Made by a program: the position numbers and the translations under genes. Positions 17,589 through 25,797 of a DNA stretch of 64,000 bases are shown one piece after another. A model generated the notes under the pieces. That model was not told the DNA's origin. It did no database searches and saw only the letters and a program-made list of their open reading frames with translations. Location: NCBI RefSeq assembly GCF_023231945.1, contig NZ_JAJLJH010000014.1:62001-126000 (forward strand), read 5' to 3'. Each line of letters starts with the position of its first letter. The stretch's first letter is position 1. Origin of the DNA: Scleromatobacter humisilvae (GTDB lineage: Bacteria; Pseudomonadota; Gammaproteobacteria; Burkholderiales; Burkholderiaceae_C).

Positions 17589-18143
17589 ATGCAAGCAAGG
17601 GACAACGGCCTGGGCTTCTCGCCCATCACCATCGTCTTGCACTGGGTCGCCGCGTTCGTGGTCGTCAGCTTGGTGCTTCTCCAACTGGTGATCGTGAATG
17701 CCGACGACGCCTTGTCGCTCGTTGAATTCAAGCAGTTGAGAAACACGCTCGGCTTGCTGCTGGGACTCATGTCCTGCTACCGCTTCTGGGCGCGCCTGTC
17801 GTCGTTCCACCCGCTGCCCCTCGGCACACCCAATCCAGTGGAGTTGATCGTGAGCCGCGTCGTAGCGATTTCGCTGACGCTGGCCTGCGTCCTGCTGCCG
17901 ATCGACGCCTGGCTATCGATGTCTGCGAGCGGCGAGGCGGTCGAGCTGGTTGGCGGCTACGTGCTCCCCGCGCCATTGGCCGAAGACGCGGGCGTCCGAA
18001 GGGTGCTCGACAGCCTCTTCGTCATCGGCCTTGTGCCCTTCCTTGGCGGATTGGCGCTGCATGTGTTCGGCGCCTGCAAGTCCCATTTCATCCTGAAGAA
18101 CGATTCCCTGCGGCGCATGCTGGGCAAACACGTGGAGCTGTAA
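17589..18143 (+). CDS. cytochrome b561 family protein
   Basis: 184 residues with four membrane helices. Haem-ligand candidates are His in VLHWV (helix 1) and the C-terminal LHVFGACKSHF pair; the usual His of helix 2 reads Arg in KQLRNTLG. The family transfers electrons from the quinone pool or acts as superoxide:quinone oxidoreductase. GGGAG precedes the ATG at 17589. The nitronate monooxygenase gene begins 3 bp after its stop, an uncommon pairing. Confidence 0.87.
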   Translation: MQARDNGLGFSPITIVLHWVAAFVVVSLVLLQLVIVNADDALSLVEFKQLRNTLGLLLGLMSCYRFWARLSSFHPLPLGTPNPVELIVSRVVAISLTLACVLLPIDAWLSMSASGEAVELVGGYVLPAPLAEDAGVRRVLDSLFVIGLVPFLGGLALHVFGACKSHFILKNDSLRRMLGKHVEL

Positions 18144-18146
18144 GTC

Positions 18147-19184
18147 ATGTCCGCCACCGAACCTGTTGTCTTCCACAGCGCGCTGACCGAGCTCTGCGGG
18201 ATCAAGTATCCGATCTTCCTGGCTGGCATGGCGGCGATCTCGGGCCCGAAGCTGGTGTCTGCGGTGTCGAACGCCGGCGGCATGGGGATCGTTGGCGGCC
18301 TGCGCGCGGCGCCCAAGTTGCTGCGTCGATGGATCACTGAGACACGAGACCAGACGGACAAGCCCTTCGGAGTCAATCTCGTGCCCCAGTTCGGCGGCCC
18401 CGATGTGTTCGAGGCCCAGTTCCAGGTGATCCTGAAGGAACGGCCGCAGCTGCTGTCGCTGTTCTACGCGGAGGCCTATCCCGAGATGATCAGTCGAGCC
18501 AAGGACGCCGGGCTGCAGGTGATGGTGCAGGTCGGCACGGTCGGACTTGCGAAGGAGGCGGTGGCTCGCGGCGCGGACATCATCGTCGCTCAGGGCAGCG
18601 AGGCCGGCGGCCACATGAATCCGGGCACGATCGCTCTGAGCGCACTCGTGCCGGCGATCCTGGAGATCGCGGGGCACCGTCCAGTGATCGCCGCGGGCGG
18701 CATCGCAAACCGGGACGACGTCCGCATCGCTTTCGCCATGGGGGCGGCAGGTGTCCTGGTCGGCACCGCGTTCGTCGCCACCCATGAGTCCAATGCGCAC
18801 GACTTGTACAAGCAGAAGATCATTGACGCCACTGCGGACGACACCGAGCGTCGCGTTGGCTACTCTTTCGGCTGGACCTATGGCACACCGCATCGCGTCA
18901 TCCCCAACAAGGACCGCTGGAACGCGTTGAAGTACATCGGCGGTGGCGCGCGGGTGATCGACGCGCCGCGCCTTGCGCGCAAGCTCTCGCTCTACGCCGG
19001 CCAGGGTGTGGGCAAGATCACCAGCGTCGTGTCGGCGGCGAATCGATTCGCCGAACTCGCCGCCGGCCTGCCGAACGTCGCCGCGTCCGCTGCCCAGCAG
19101 GTGGACTTCCAGATGGCACGGGCTCGCGCCATGGAGATGTTGACTGGACTCCGGCAAGCCGCGCCGGACATCGCGTCCTCATGA
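18147..19184 (+). CDS. nitronate monooxygenase (NMO/2-nitropropane dioxygenase family)
   Basis: 345-residue FMN TIM-barrel enzyme. Visible are the PIFLAGMAAISGPKLVSAVS N-terminus, GVNLVPQFGG, the QGSEAGGH flavin/active-site loop and AAGGIANRDDVR plus GTAFVATHES phosphate-binding loops. It would oxidise nitronates, or related acids, with O2 in the cytoplasm; some family members are enoyl reductase-like, so substrate is open. Translationally coupled to cytochrome b561 and divergent from a LysR that probably controls both. Confidence 0.9.
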   Translation: MSATEPVVFHSALTELCGIKYPIFLAGMAAISGPKLVSAVSNAGGMGIVGGLRAAPKLLRRWITETRDQTDKPFGVNLVPQFGGPDVFEAQFQVILKERPQLLSLFYAEAYPEMISRAKDAGLQVMVQVGTVGLAKEAVARGADIIVAQGSEAGGHMNPGTIALSALVPAILEIAGHRPVIAAGGIANRDDVRIAFAMGAAGVLVGTAFVATHESNAHDLYKQKIIDATADDTERRVGYSFGWTYGTPHRVIPNKDRWNALKYIGGGARVIDAPRLARKLSLYAGQGVGKITSVVSAANRFAELAAGLPNVAASAAQQVDFQMARARAMEMLTGLRQAAPDIASS

Positions 19185-19269
19185 CGGACACGATAACGAC
19201 GGCAGTGGCGATCGAGTGGCTCGGTTGACGTACGACCGGCCGGCGGGACGATCAAGCAGGTACGCCTGT

Positions 19270-20178
19270 TCAAGCGATCGCGGCCTCCACCGGCGCGGTG
19301 GCCCGAGCCGGATCGGGGTGCAGGGCCAGATCGACCAGCGCCCGTACTGCCGCAGTCGGCACCGAATCGGCGTGCGTGATGAACACTGTCGTGATTCGCC
19401 CGAATTCCGCAGGTACGGAGTGGCAGCGCAGCAAGTCCTTGGAGGCGTACCGCTCGACGACCGAACGGGGCAGCATGGTCACGCCCATGCCCGCGGCGAC
19501 GCACGACAAGATGCCGTCGAGTGTGCCGAGCTCCAGGATCTGGTTTGGGATCAGGCCGATCTGGTAGAACCAGTTCTCGAGGGTGGAACGATAGAAGCAT
19601 CCCGCACGGAACACGAGCACGGTCTGCTGCGGCATCTGCCGCGTCAGCTCCCGCAGCGACCTGTATTCGCTGCTGCTGACCAGCACCAGTTCCTCCTTGA
19701 AGACGTCCTGCTGGACGACGGCCTGGTTCTGGTGATGCCCGCCGATGAATGCCCCGTCCAACCTGCGGCACTCCACCGCCTTGATGAGTTCCGAGGTCGT
19801 ACCGGTGGACAACGACAACTGCACCCGGGGATACATCTTGCGGTACTTGATCAGGATGCCAGGCAACCGGATGGCTGCGGTCGTCTCCATAGAACCGAGC
19901 TTCAACGTTCCCGAGGGCGTCGTGTCATCCAGCAGCGCGTGTCTGCCTTCCTCGGTCAATTGAAGGATGCGCCTGGCGTAGCCGAGAAACGTTTCGCCTG
20001 CCGATGTCAGCAACACCCCGCTCTTCTGGCGGATGAACAGTGGGTGGCCGAGTTCCTCCTCCAACTCCTTGACCCGCATGGTCACGTTCGATTGAACCGT
20101 GTGGACGGTTCGTGCCGCTCCAGTGAAGCTGCCCTCTTCCGCGACCGCACAGAAGATCTTGAGCTGTCGCATTTCCAT
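19270..20178 (-). CDS. LysR family regulator
   Basis: 302 residues with an N-terminal HTH (about 1-60, EEGSFTGAARTVHTVQSNVTMRVKELE) and an effector domain (about 88-290). Paralogous in its HTH to the LysR at 16424. It lies 122 bp downstream of the DJ-1/PfpI gene on the same strand and tail to tail with the nitronate monooxygenase gene. A GATGAT-N5-ATCATC inverted repeat just before its start may be autoregulatory. Confidence 0.92.
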   Translation of the reverse strand: MEMRQLKIFCAVAEEGSFTGAARTVHTVQSNVTMRVKELEEELGHPLFIRQKSGVLLTSAGETFLGYARRILQLTEEGRHALLDDTTPSGTLKLGSMETTAAIRLPGILIKYRKMYPRVQLSLSTGTTSELIKAVECRRLDGAFIGGHHQNQAVVQQDVFKEELVLVSSSEYRSLRELTRQMPQQTVLVFRAGCFYRSTLENWFYQIGLIPNQILELGTLDGILSCVAAGMGVTMLPRSVVERYASKDLLRCHSVPAEFGRITTVFITHADSVPTAAVRALVDLALHPDPARATAPVEAAIA

Positions 20179-20210
20179 GGAGGCACCTCATCACGGGTGA
20201 AGATGAATGT

Positions 20211-20227
20211 GATGATACGGAATCATC
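20211..20227. promoter_or_regulatory. inverted repeat operator candidate before LysR
   Basis: GATGAT, five bases, ATCATC: a perfect 6-bp inverted repeat 33 nt upstream of the LysR start at 20178, of a size typical of LysR T-N11-A boxes. Confidence 0.5.
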
Positions 20228-20300
20228 TTCCGGGATGGAAGGCAACGCGCGGAATGCGTCTTCGCGTCTCAGTACCTTGCCTTGCCTCGACGAGAAGGCG

Positions 20301-20978
20301 TCACTTCAGCAGCGCGAGCAGAGCTTGCGCCGCGGCGACCGAGGACGCCGGGTTCTGCCCAGTGACCAGGCGACCGTCGGTGACGACGAAGCTTTGCCAA
20401 TCGGCGGCTTTCTCGTAGTGCCCGCCCAGACGTTCGAGCTCATCCTCGACAAGGAATGGCACGATCTCAGTCAGCTGCACGGCTTGTTCTTCGCTGTTGC
20501 TGAAGCCGGTGACGCGCTTGCCCTTGACGAGGGATTCACCCTTGTACTTCACCTTGCGCAGCACCGCAGGGCCGTGGCAGACAGCCGCCACTGGCTTGTT
20601 GGCGTTGTAGAAGGATTCGATCAGGGAGATCGAGGCGCGATCCTCTGCGAGGTCCCACAGCGGGCCGTGTCCGCCAGGAAAGAAGACCGTGTCGAAGTCC
20701 TTTGCCCTCACGTCGGAGAGCCTGACAGTGTTGGCAAGAATCGCCTGCGCAGCCTTGTCGCCCTTGAAGCGCGCCATCGACTCGGTTTGACCCAACGGAT
20801 CATCGCTCTTCGGATCGATGGGCGGCTGACCGCCCAGGGGAGATGCCACGGTGACCTCCACGCCTGCGTCGAGGAAGACGTAATAAGGCGCGGTGAACTC
20901 CTCGAGCCAGAACCCGGTGGGCTTGCCGGTGTTGCCGAGCGTGTCATGGGACGTGAGAACAATCAGTACTTTGCTCAT
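20301..20978 (-). CDS. DJ-1/PfpI superfamily protein (type 1 glutamine amidotransferase-like)
   Basis: 225 residues of the DJ-1/PfpI fold. Nucleophile C134 lies in the elbow AAVCHGPAVL, with Glu26 (WLEE) and the FPGGHGPLWDL loop nearby. This set matches Hsp31/glyoxalase III-like or YDR533C-like members that detoxify methylglyoxal or act as chaperones. The ATG at 20978 is followed by the canonical SKVLIVLTS strand. Likely cytoplasmic. The function within the family cannot be resolved. Confidence 0.88.
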   Translation of the reverse strand: MSKVLIVLTSHDTLGNTGKPTGFWLEEFTAPYYVFLDAGVEVTVASPLGGQPPIDPKSDDPLGQTESMARFKGDKAAQAILANTVRLSDVRAKDFDTVFFPGGHGPLWDLAEDRASISLIESFYNANKPVAAVCHGPAVLRKVKYKGESLVKGKRVTGFSNSEEQAVQLTEIVPFLVEDELERLGGHYEKAADWQSFVVTDGRLVTGQNPASSVAAAQALLALLK

Positions 20979-21602
20979 GCTTTGACTTTGTATTTCAGTG
21001 GATGGAACGTGAAGCTGCCATAACGACATAAGACGATAGCTCAGGCATTCGGGTGCTATCGACAGAGTGGAGATTGCGCTGGCGGAGTCGGCACGATGAA
21101 CGATAGACGGAGCAGCGCGAAGGCACCTCGGAGATTCGGGCACGGAAGACGTCGAGGACGTCCAGACTTTTCCGCTAACCGAAAGACTGTCTGCCGAACA
21201 ACAGGTATTCACTTGCGGCGTTCTTCCTCCTAAATTGGCAGCTGCCAACGATGCGTTCGCTGCTGGGTCAATCCTGGAAAGGAGTGGTGCTGAGGGCTTC
21301 GAGAACGTTCACGCCACCCAAGGGAAGACATCCACGGCGCGGTGTGTCCCGAAGCAGTCCGCGGGGCGCTCAAGCACAACACGTCGGCTCCCGCTACTCT
21401 CGCTGGAGCCATGGTGTTCTCTGACGTCATTCAGATGCCGGTCGACGCGATCGCGCTCAGCATCGCCTGCGCGGTTGGGAGCTCTGTCGACGTCGACGCG
21501 ATCTTCGCCTGCTCGATCGTCCAGGAGCTCCGACGCCGCTGGCTCGTTCCCAGGCAACACCCGTATCCCGCCCGCCCTCGTCCAACAACCAGAAAGTCCC
21601 CC
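20979..21602. other. 624-bp spacer holding conserved promoter d
   Basis: No recognisable gene. Promoter copy d (21180-21236) fires rightward, leaving a leader of about 360 nt before the tautomerase start at 21603. An open frame continuous with the tautomerase extends back to 21342 (GTG), but its residues resemble no family and the Pro1 requirement argues for 21603. Confidence 0.5.
21180..21236 (+). promoter_or_regulatory. conserved regulon promoter, copy d
   Basis: Plus strand: element 21180-21212 starting CGAAAGACTGTCTGCCG and ending GTATTCAC, 18 nt, then TAAATT (21231-21236). The downstream CCTAAATT octamer and its spacing are identical to copy a. It is the only copy on the plus strand and points to the tautomerase and PLP-enzyme genes. 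Confidence 0.7.
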
Positions 21603-21818
21603 ATGCCATTCGTCAACGTCCTCATCACCCGCGACGGTGCAACCCGCGAGCAGAAGGCGCAGGTCATCGCCGAAATTACCGAGACGCTGGAGCGTGTCCT
21701 CGGCAAGAAGCCGCACCTTACCCATATCGTCATCGATGAGGTGGACACCGACAACTGGGGCTGGGCCGGCGAGACGACCACCGTCATCCGCGCGCGCAAA
21801 TCAACGCAGGCCGAGTAG
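21603..21818 (+). CDS. tautomerase family protein
   Basis: 71 residues beginning MPFVNVLITRDGATREQKAQ, with the Pro1 general base of the 4-oxalocrotonate tautomerase superfamily. The C-terminal region (NWGWAGETTTVIR) is of the type found in Pseudomonas-like tautomerase_2 members. Start chosen at 21603 because catalytic Pro must follow Met; the ribosome-binding site (AGAAAG) is modest. Lies 158 bp before the PLP-enzyme gene and behind promoter d. Confidence 0.87.
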   Translation: MPFVNVLITRDGATREQKAQVIAEITETLERVLGKKPHLTHIVIDEVDTDNWGWAGETTTVIRARKSTQAE

Positions 21819-21976
21819 GTCGCCTCACGCGCGTCGTTGCCGAGGGCCAACGAGAGCCCGAAGGAGTGCGTAAGCTCTCGACCAGGCCGCCGAGGCGGCG
21901 CTCTTGAGGATGTGAACTGATTGTGCGAACCACCACGCAGTCAGCGCCACACACAAACACTTTTGGAGGACTTCTC

Positions 21977-22990
21977 ATGCCAACGCCCGCCAAGCTCGAC
22001 TTGACTGCCTTCCCCCGCCGCCAGCTCCTGGATGGCACCACTCCAATCCAGCATCTGCCAAGGCTGAGCAAAAAGCTTGGCAACGTGGACATCTTCGTGA
22101 AGCGAGACGATGTGATGGGTCTTGGCGGCGGCGGCAACAAGCTGCGCAAACTCGAGTTCCTGATTGGAGAAGCTCAAGCGGCCGGGGCCGACACGATCGT
22201 CACCGTGGGCGCCCTTCAATCAAACCACGCCCGTTTGACGGCTGCAGCCGCAGCCAAGGCCGGCCTGGCATGCGAACTCGTCCTGACCCGATCCGTACCG
22301 AGAGATGACGAGGATTTCTTGCGGAATGGCAATGTGCTGCTCGACTCGCTGCTTGGCGCCACGGTGCACCACATCGCAGACCCTGCCGACGCGCCCGCGT
22401 TCATTCAAACGCGGATAGCCGAACTTCGCGCAGCCGGGCGCGGTGTCTACATGGCGCCATTCGGAGGATCATCGGCGGCGGGATGTCTGGGTTACGCGAG
22501 CTGTGCGAGCGAGATCGTGCTGCAGTCAGAGGAGATGCAGATCGACTTCGACCGCATCGTCGTACCGAACGGCAGCGGTGGCACACAGGCCGGCCTGGTT
22601 GCAGGCCTGCTGGCCATGGGCCGCGACGCCCGGCTCGTTCAGAGCTACACGGTACTCTGGCCTGTCGAAAAGGCAAAGACCGCGACTCGCGGATTGGCGC
22701 AGGACACGCTCGCTCGCTTGTCGCCCGGACGTACGATCGCCGACGACGCCGTCGTCGTGGTCGACGGACAGATCGGGGAGGGCTACGGCCTGCCGACGGA
22801 CGCGATGCGCGAAGCCGTGCGTACCGTCGCCTCGCTCGAAGGACTGTTGATCGACCCTGTCTACGGCGGAAAGGCGTTTGCCGGACTGCTCAAGGATGTT
22901 CGGGAAGGAAAGTTTCCTCAGGCCGCCAAGCTGCTTTTCGTCATGACGGGCGGCCTGCCTGGACTGTTCGCGTATCGGCGAGCGTTCTGA
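21977..22990 (+). CDS. D-cysteine desulfhydrase / ACC deaminase family PLP enzyme (copy 1)
   Basis: 337-residue fold-type II PLP enzyme. The Schiff-base Lys is K55 in GGGGNKLRKLEFL; QSNHAR (S82) binds the substrate carboxylate; GSGGTQAGL is the phosphate loop. QSNH is the D-cysteine desulfhydrase form rather than the strict ACC deaminase form. The expected reaction is D-Cys to pyruvate, H2S and ammonia, or deamination of a related amino acid. GGAGGA lies seven bases before the ATG. A paralogue is at 25798. Confidence 0.9.
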   Translation: MPTPAKLDLTAFPRRQLLDGTTPIQHLPRLSKKLGNVDIFVKRDDVMGLGGGGNKLRKLEFLIGEAQAAGADTIVTVGALQSNHARLTAAAAAKAGLACELVLTRSVPRDDEDFLRNGNVLLDSLLGATVHHIADPADAPAFIQTRIAELRAAGRGVYMAPFGGSSAAGCLGYASCASEIVLQSEEMQIDFDRIVVPNGSGGTQAGLVAGLLAMGRDARLVQSYTVLWPVEKAKTATRGLAQDTLARLSPGRTIADDAVVVVDGQIGEGYGLPTDAMREAVRTVASLEGLLIDPVYGGKAFAGLLKDVREGKFPQAAKLLFVMTGGLPGLFAYRRAF

Positions 22991-23160
22991 CTGCTTCAAG
23001 CGGTCTCGGCCAAAGTCACGATCCTCGCCATCGATGGGAACGGGGTTTCGTCCATGAGCCCCTGGATCAGAATTCTCTGGGGCCTCCGCAGACGACGCAG
23101 CGATCGCATCGAAGCATGACTCCATGAACTCGTCCAGGTGGCTGCGTCAGCAAGATGCTG

Positions 23161-23871
23161 TCAGTGGCCAGCGGCCTGACCGCCGTCAACGTGCAAGGTC
23201 TCGCCGGTCACGAAGCCCGCTCGCTCGAGGTACATGATGCCCTCGACGATGTCCGCGATCTCCCCCATGCGGCCGACAGGGTGCAGGCTCGCCAGCGTCG
23301 CATGGGTTTCTGCGGGGTGCATGGGCGTCTTGATGATGCCTGGCGCAACGTTGTTGAAGCGGATCCCGCGCTTCGCATACTCCATCGCGAGCGACCGCGT
23401 CGCTGCATCCAGGCCGCCCTTCGTGAGCGAGGCCAGAACCGACGGCACGTTGGAGTTCGCATTGGCGATCAAGCTGGTCGTGATGTTCACGACGTGCCCG
23501 GAACTGCGCTTCTCCATGTCGGCGATGGCGAGCTGCGAGAGGTAGAAGAAGCCGGCCAGATTCGTGCTCAGAAGCGATCGAAAGTCCTGTTCGGTGTACT
23601 GCGTGAACGGCTTGGCGATGAAGATGCCGGCATTGTTGATGAGCGTGTCGATCCGGCCAAAGCGCGCGAGGCCTTGCGAGATGACGCGTTGCGCGACCTC
23701 GCGCTCGCCGACGTCGCCCGCCACGGCGAACACGCCTTCGTCCGCGGACGGCTTGATCGAACGCGAGTTGGCGACGACGAAGAAATTTCGATCGCGATAC
23801 GCCTTGACGAGCGCCGCGCCGATGCCTTGTGATGCGCCGGTGATGACGGCGACTTTCTGGTTGCTGGCCAT
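23161..23871 (-). CDS. SDR family protein without catalytic Tyr
   Basis: 236 residues. The Rossmann motif TGASQGIG (11-18), NNAG (79-82), PGIIKTPM and C-terminal VDGG are present. Lys of the YxxxK pair is K151 (SLTKGG), but the Tyr position, 147, is Ala. The same change occurs in the partial SDR at the left edge. The gene has AAGGATC upstream and lies behind promoter e, about 65 nt from the predicted start. It may be a non-enzymatic NAD(P)-binding protein or use another base. Confidence 0.9.
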   Translation of the reverse strand: MASNQKVAVITGASQGIGAALVKAYRDRNFFVVANSRSIKPSADEGVFAVAGDVGEREVAQRVISQGLARFGRIDTLINNAGIFIAKPFTQYTEQDFRSLLSTNLAGFFYLSQLAIADMEKRSSGHVVNITTSLIANANSNVPSVLASLTKGGLDAATRSLAMEYAKRGIRFNNVAPGIIKTPMHPAETHATLASLHPVGRMGEIADIVEGIMYLERAGFVTGETLHVDGGQAAGH

Positions 23872-23940
23872 GATGATCCTTGAGTGCGTGAGTGAAGACT
23901 TGAAACGAATCGTCGGCGCTTGGTTGTGGCCGATGTCTTC

Positions 23941-23997
23941 AGTCTATGGACCCAAGGACGGTTAGCGAATAGCCGCAATTCGGCAGACTCTCTTTCG
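23941..23997 (-). promoter_or_regulatory. conserved regulon promoter, copy e
   Basis: Minus strand: element 23965-23997 starting CGAAAGAGAGTCTGCCG and ending CTATTCGC, 18 nt, then TAGACT (23941-23946). It is located between the LysR stop (24024) and the SDR start (23871). Confidence 0.72.
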
Positions 23998-24023
23998 CTC
24001 CGCGCACGATTCGATCGCCGCGA

Positions 24024-24947
24024 TCACGGCGATGCTTGTCCACAGAGCTGCGCGAAAGCAGGCCTCAGGAGCGGCACGGCGAAGTCGACGAACGCACGCA
24101 CCTTCGGTACTGACAGCCGACCGTGCGGCGCCACGAGATGCACCGGTAGCGCCGGATATTCGTCGCCGGCAAGCAGGATCTCCAATTGGCCGCTGGCCAC
24201 CTCGTGCGCCACGTGATACGAGAACAATCGTGTGACGCCACGACCCTCGACCGTCGACGCAACCGCAGCGCGGATGCTGTTGACGATCAGGCGCGGCGCC
24301 AATGAAACGGAGCGCGGCATCGCCGTCCCTGCAAGCGGAGGGAAAGTCCACGAGTCCAGGCCGAAGTGCGTCATTGCGATGACCTGATGCAGCGTCAGAT
24401 CCGATGGCTTCGCGATCTTCGGATGCTGTGCCAGGTATTGCGGCGCCGCGACCACCACTCGTCTCACCTCTCCCACGCGAATGGCGACGAGCGTCGAGTC
24501 GGCGAGGTGCGCCAAGCGCAATGCAATGTCGATCCCCTCGTCGATCAAGTTGGCCGGTCGGTCGAGAAGATGCAGGCGTACGGACACGGCAGGGTACTTG
24601 TCCATGAATGCATCAAGGAGCGGTCGCACCAGGTCTTCGCCGGCGGCGACGGGAGCCGTGACTGTCAGCGTGCCGCGCGGAGCCGAGCGCTCGCTCGCCG
24701 CGCCCATGCGCGCTTCCTCCAGGTCGACGAGGATGCGCCGACAGGCCACGGCATAGCGTTCTCCAGCCTCGCTCAGCTTGAGCGATCGCGTCGTCCGATG
24801 AAGCAGTTCGACACCGACATGAGCTTCAAGGAAGGCGATCGCACGCGTCACCGCGGCCGGAGACTTGCCAAGCTTTCGCCCCGCGCCGGCGAGGCTGCCT
24901 TCATTCAACGCAGCGACGAACAGTTTCATCGCATCGATCCGATCCAT
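24024..24947 (-). CDS. LysR family regulator (CrgA-like)
   Basis: 307 residues. The HTH (MDRIDAMKLFVAALNEGSLAGAGRKLG) and the effector-domain LIDEGIDIALRLAHLADSTLVA segment are typical of the large CrgA/DsdC-like LysR group that controls redox and aromatic genes next door. The ATG at 24947 fits the family start. It sits immediately upstream of promoter e and the SDR on the same strand, making it a leading candidate for the regulator that binds the conserved 33-nt element (inference). Confidence 0.9.
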   Translation of the reverse strand: MDRIDAMKLFVAALNEGSLAGAGRKLGKSPAAVTRAIAFLEAHVGVELLHRTTRSLKLSEAGERYAVACRRILVDLEEARMGAASERSAPRGTLTVTAPVAAGEDLVRPLLDAFMDKYPAVSVRLHLLDRPANLIDEGIDIALRLAHLADSTLVAIRVGEVRRVVVAAPQYLAQHPKIAKPSDLTLHQVIAMTHFGLDSWTFPPLAGTAMPRSVSLAPRLIVNSIRAAVASTVEGRGVTRLFSYHVAHEVASGQLEILLAGDEYPALPVHLVAPHGRLSVPKVRAFVDFAVPLLRPAFAQLCGQASP

Positions 24948-25212
24948 GGACTTCCCTTTGGCGCAACATTGAATGGCACAGCATAGGCGCTCATCCGAAG
25001 CATCGCAGTCCAAAGGACTAGCCAGGGCGACGCCTGAACCAGGGCAGCCCGGTGACGTCACTTTGTCCTCGAATCAGCCTCCCGGCATCCGGCTCCGGTG
25101 CCCGACGGCCATGGTGCTTAGGTTGGGTTTGACGCTGGTGCCCCCGGTGGATGCGGTCGGTCAGGTGTCTGCAAACAATGGTGCAACCAGTCCTTCTCAG
25201 CATCGCATCGAT

Positions 25213-25785
25213 ATGGAATTCAACGTCCTTCCGCCGCCAGCACTTGCTTTGATTGCACAGTCGATGACCGACCTCGAGTCCGATCGACAGGCGGCCGCCG
25301 CGGACATCCCGCATCGGAGCATCGCGGTGCTCAATAGCCTGCTGGCACAGACGGCGGATCTTCGCGAGCTATACAGAAAGGCGAATCTGCAGGCGTCTGG
25401 CGCGAGTTGCTATGAGCTTCACCTGCTCTTCGACAAGCACCACAACGAGCAAGAACGGATCGCGACCTTGCTCTCGGAGCGGGTCCAGGCACTTGGAGGC
25501 GTCGCCTTCGTGCTGGTGCGCAACATGGACGAAGAAGCGCTGCAGACGGGAGTCCCGAGCGTGATCGAGACGCCCTTGGACAAGCTTCAGCGCCTGGCGG
25601 AGGCGCACGAGCGTCTCCTCGTGGAAGCACAACCGTTGGGGCGCGAAGCGGAATCGCCGAATGACCTTGGGACGCACGACATGATCCTCCGAGAGGTCGT
25701 GCGCACGAACGCGCGCCAGATCTGGTTCGTGACGCGGCTCTTGAGCCCGCCGAGCGACGACGGCGCGGCGACGAGTCTGTACTGA
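25213..25785 (+). CDS. Dps-like ferritin-family protein with altered metal site
   Basis: 190 residues resembling Dps: a helical body with RKANLQASGASCYELHLLFD and LLSERVQALGG. Relative to E. coli Dps ferroxidase ligands (H51, H63, D67, D78, E82) the equivalents read N58, H70, D74, T85 and E89, so two ligands are lost. DNA-protection without full ferroxidase activity is possible. The upstream frame is open to 24973, but the ATG at 25213 gives Dps length. The PLP-enzyme gene starts 12 bp after its stop. Confidence 0.75.
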   Translation: MEFNVLPPPALALIAQSMTDLESDRQAAAADIPHRSIAVLNSLLAQTADLRELYRKANLQASGASCYELHLLFDKHHNEQERIATLLSERVQALGGVAFVLVRNMDEEALQTGVPSVIETPLDKLQRLAEAHERLLVEAQPLGREAESPNDLGTHDMILREVVRTNARQIWFVTRLLSPPSDDGAATSLY

Positions 25786-25797
25786 GGAGTCGACGCG

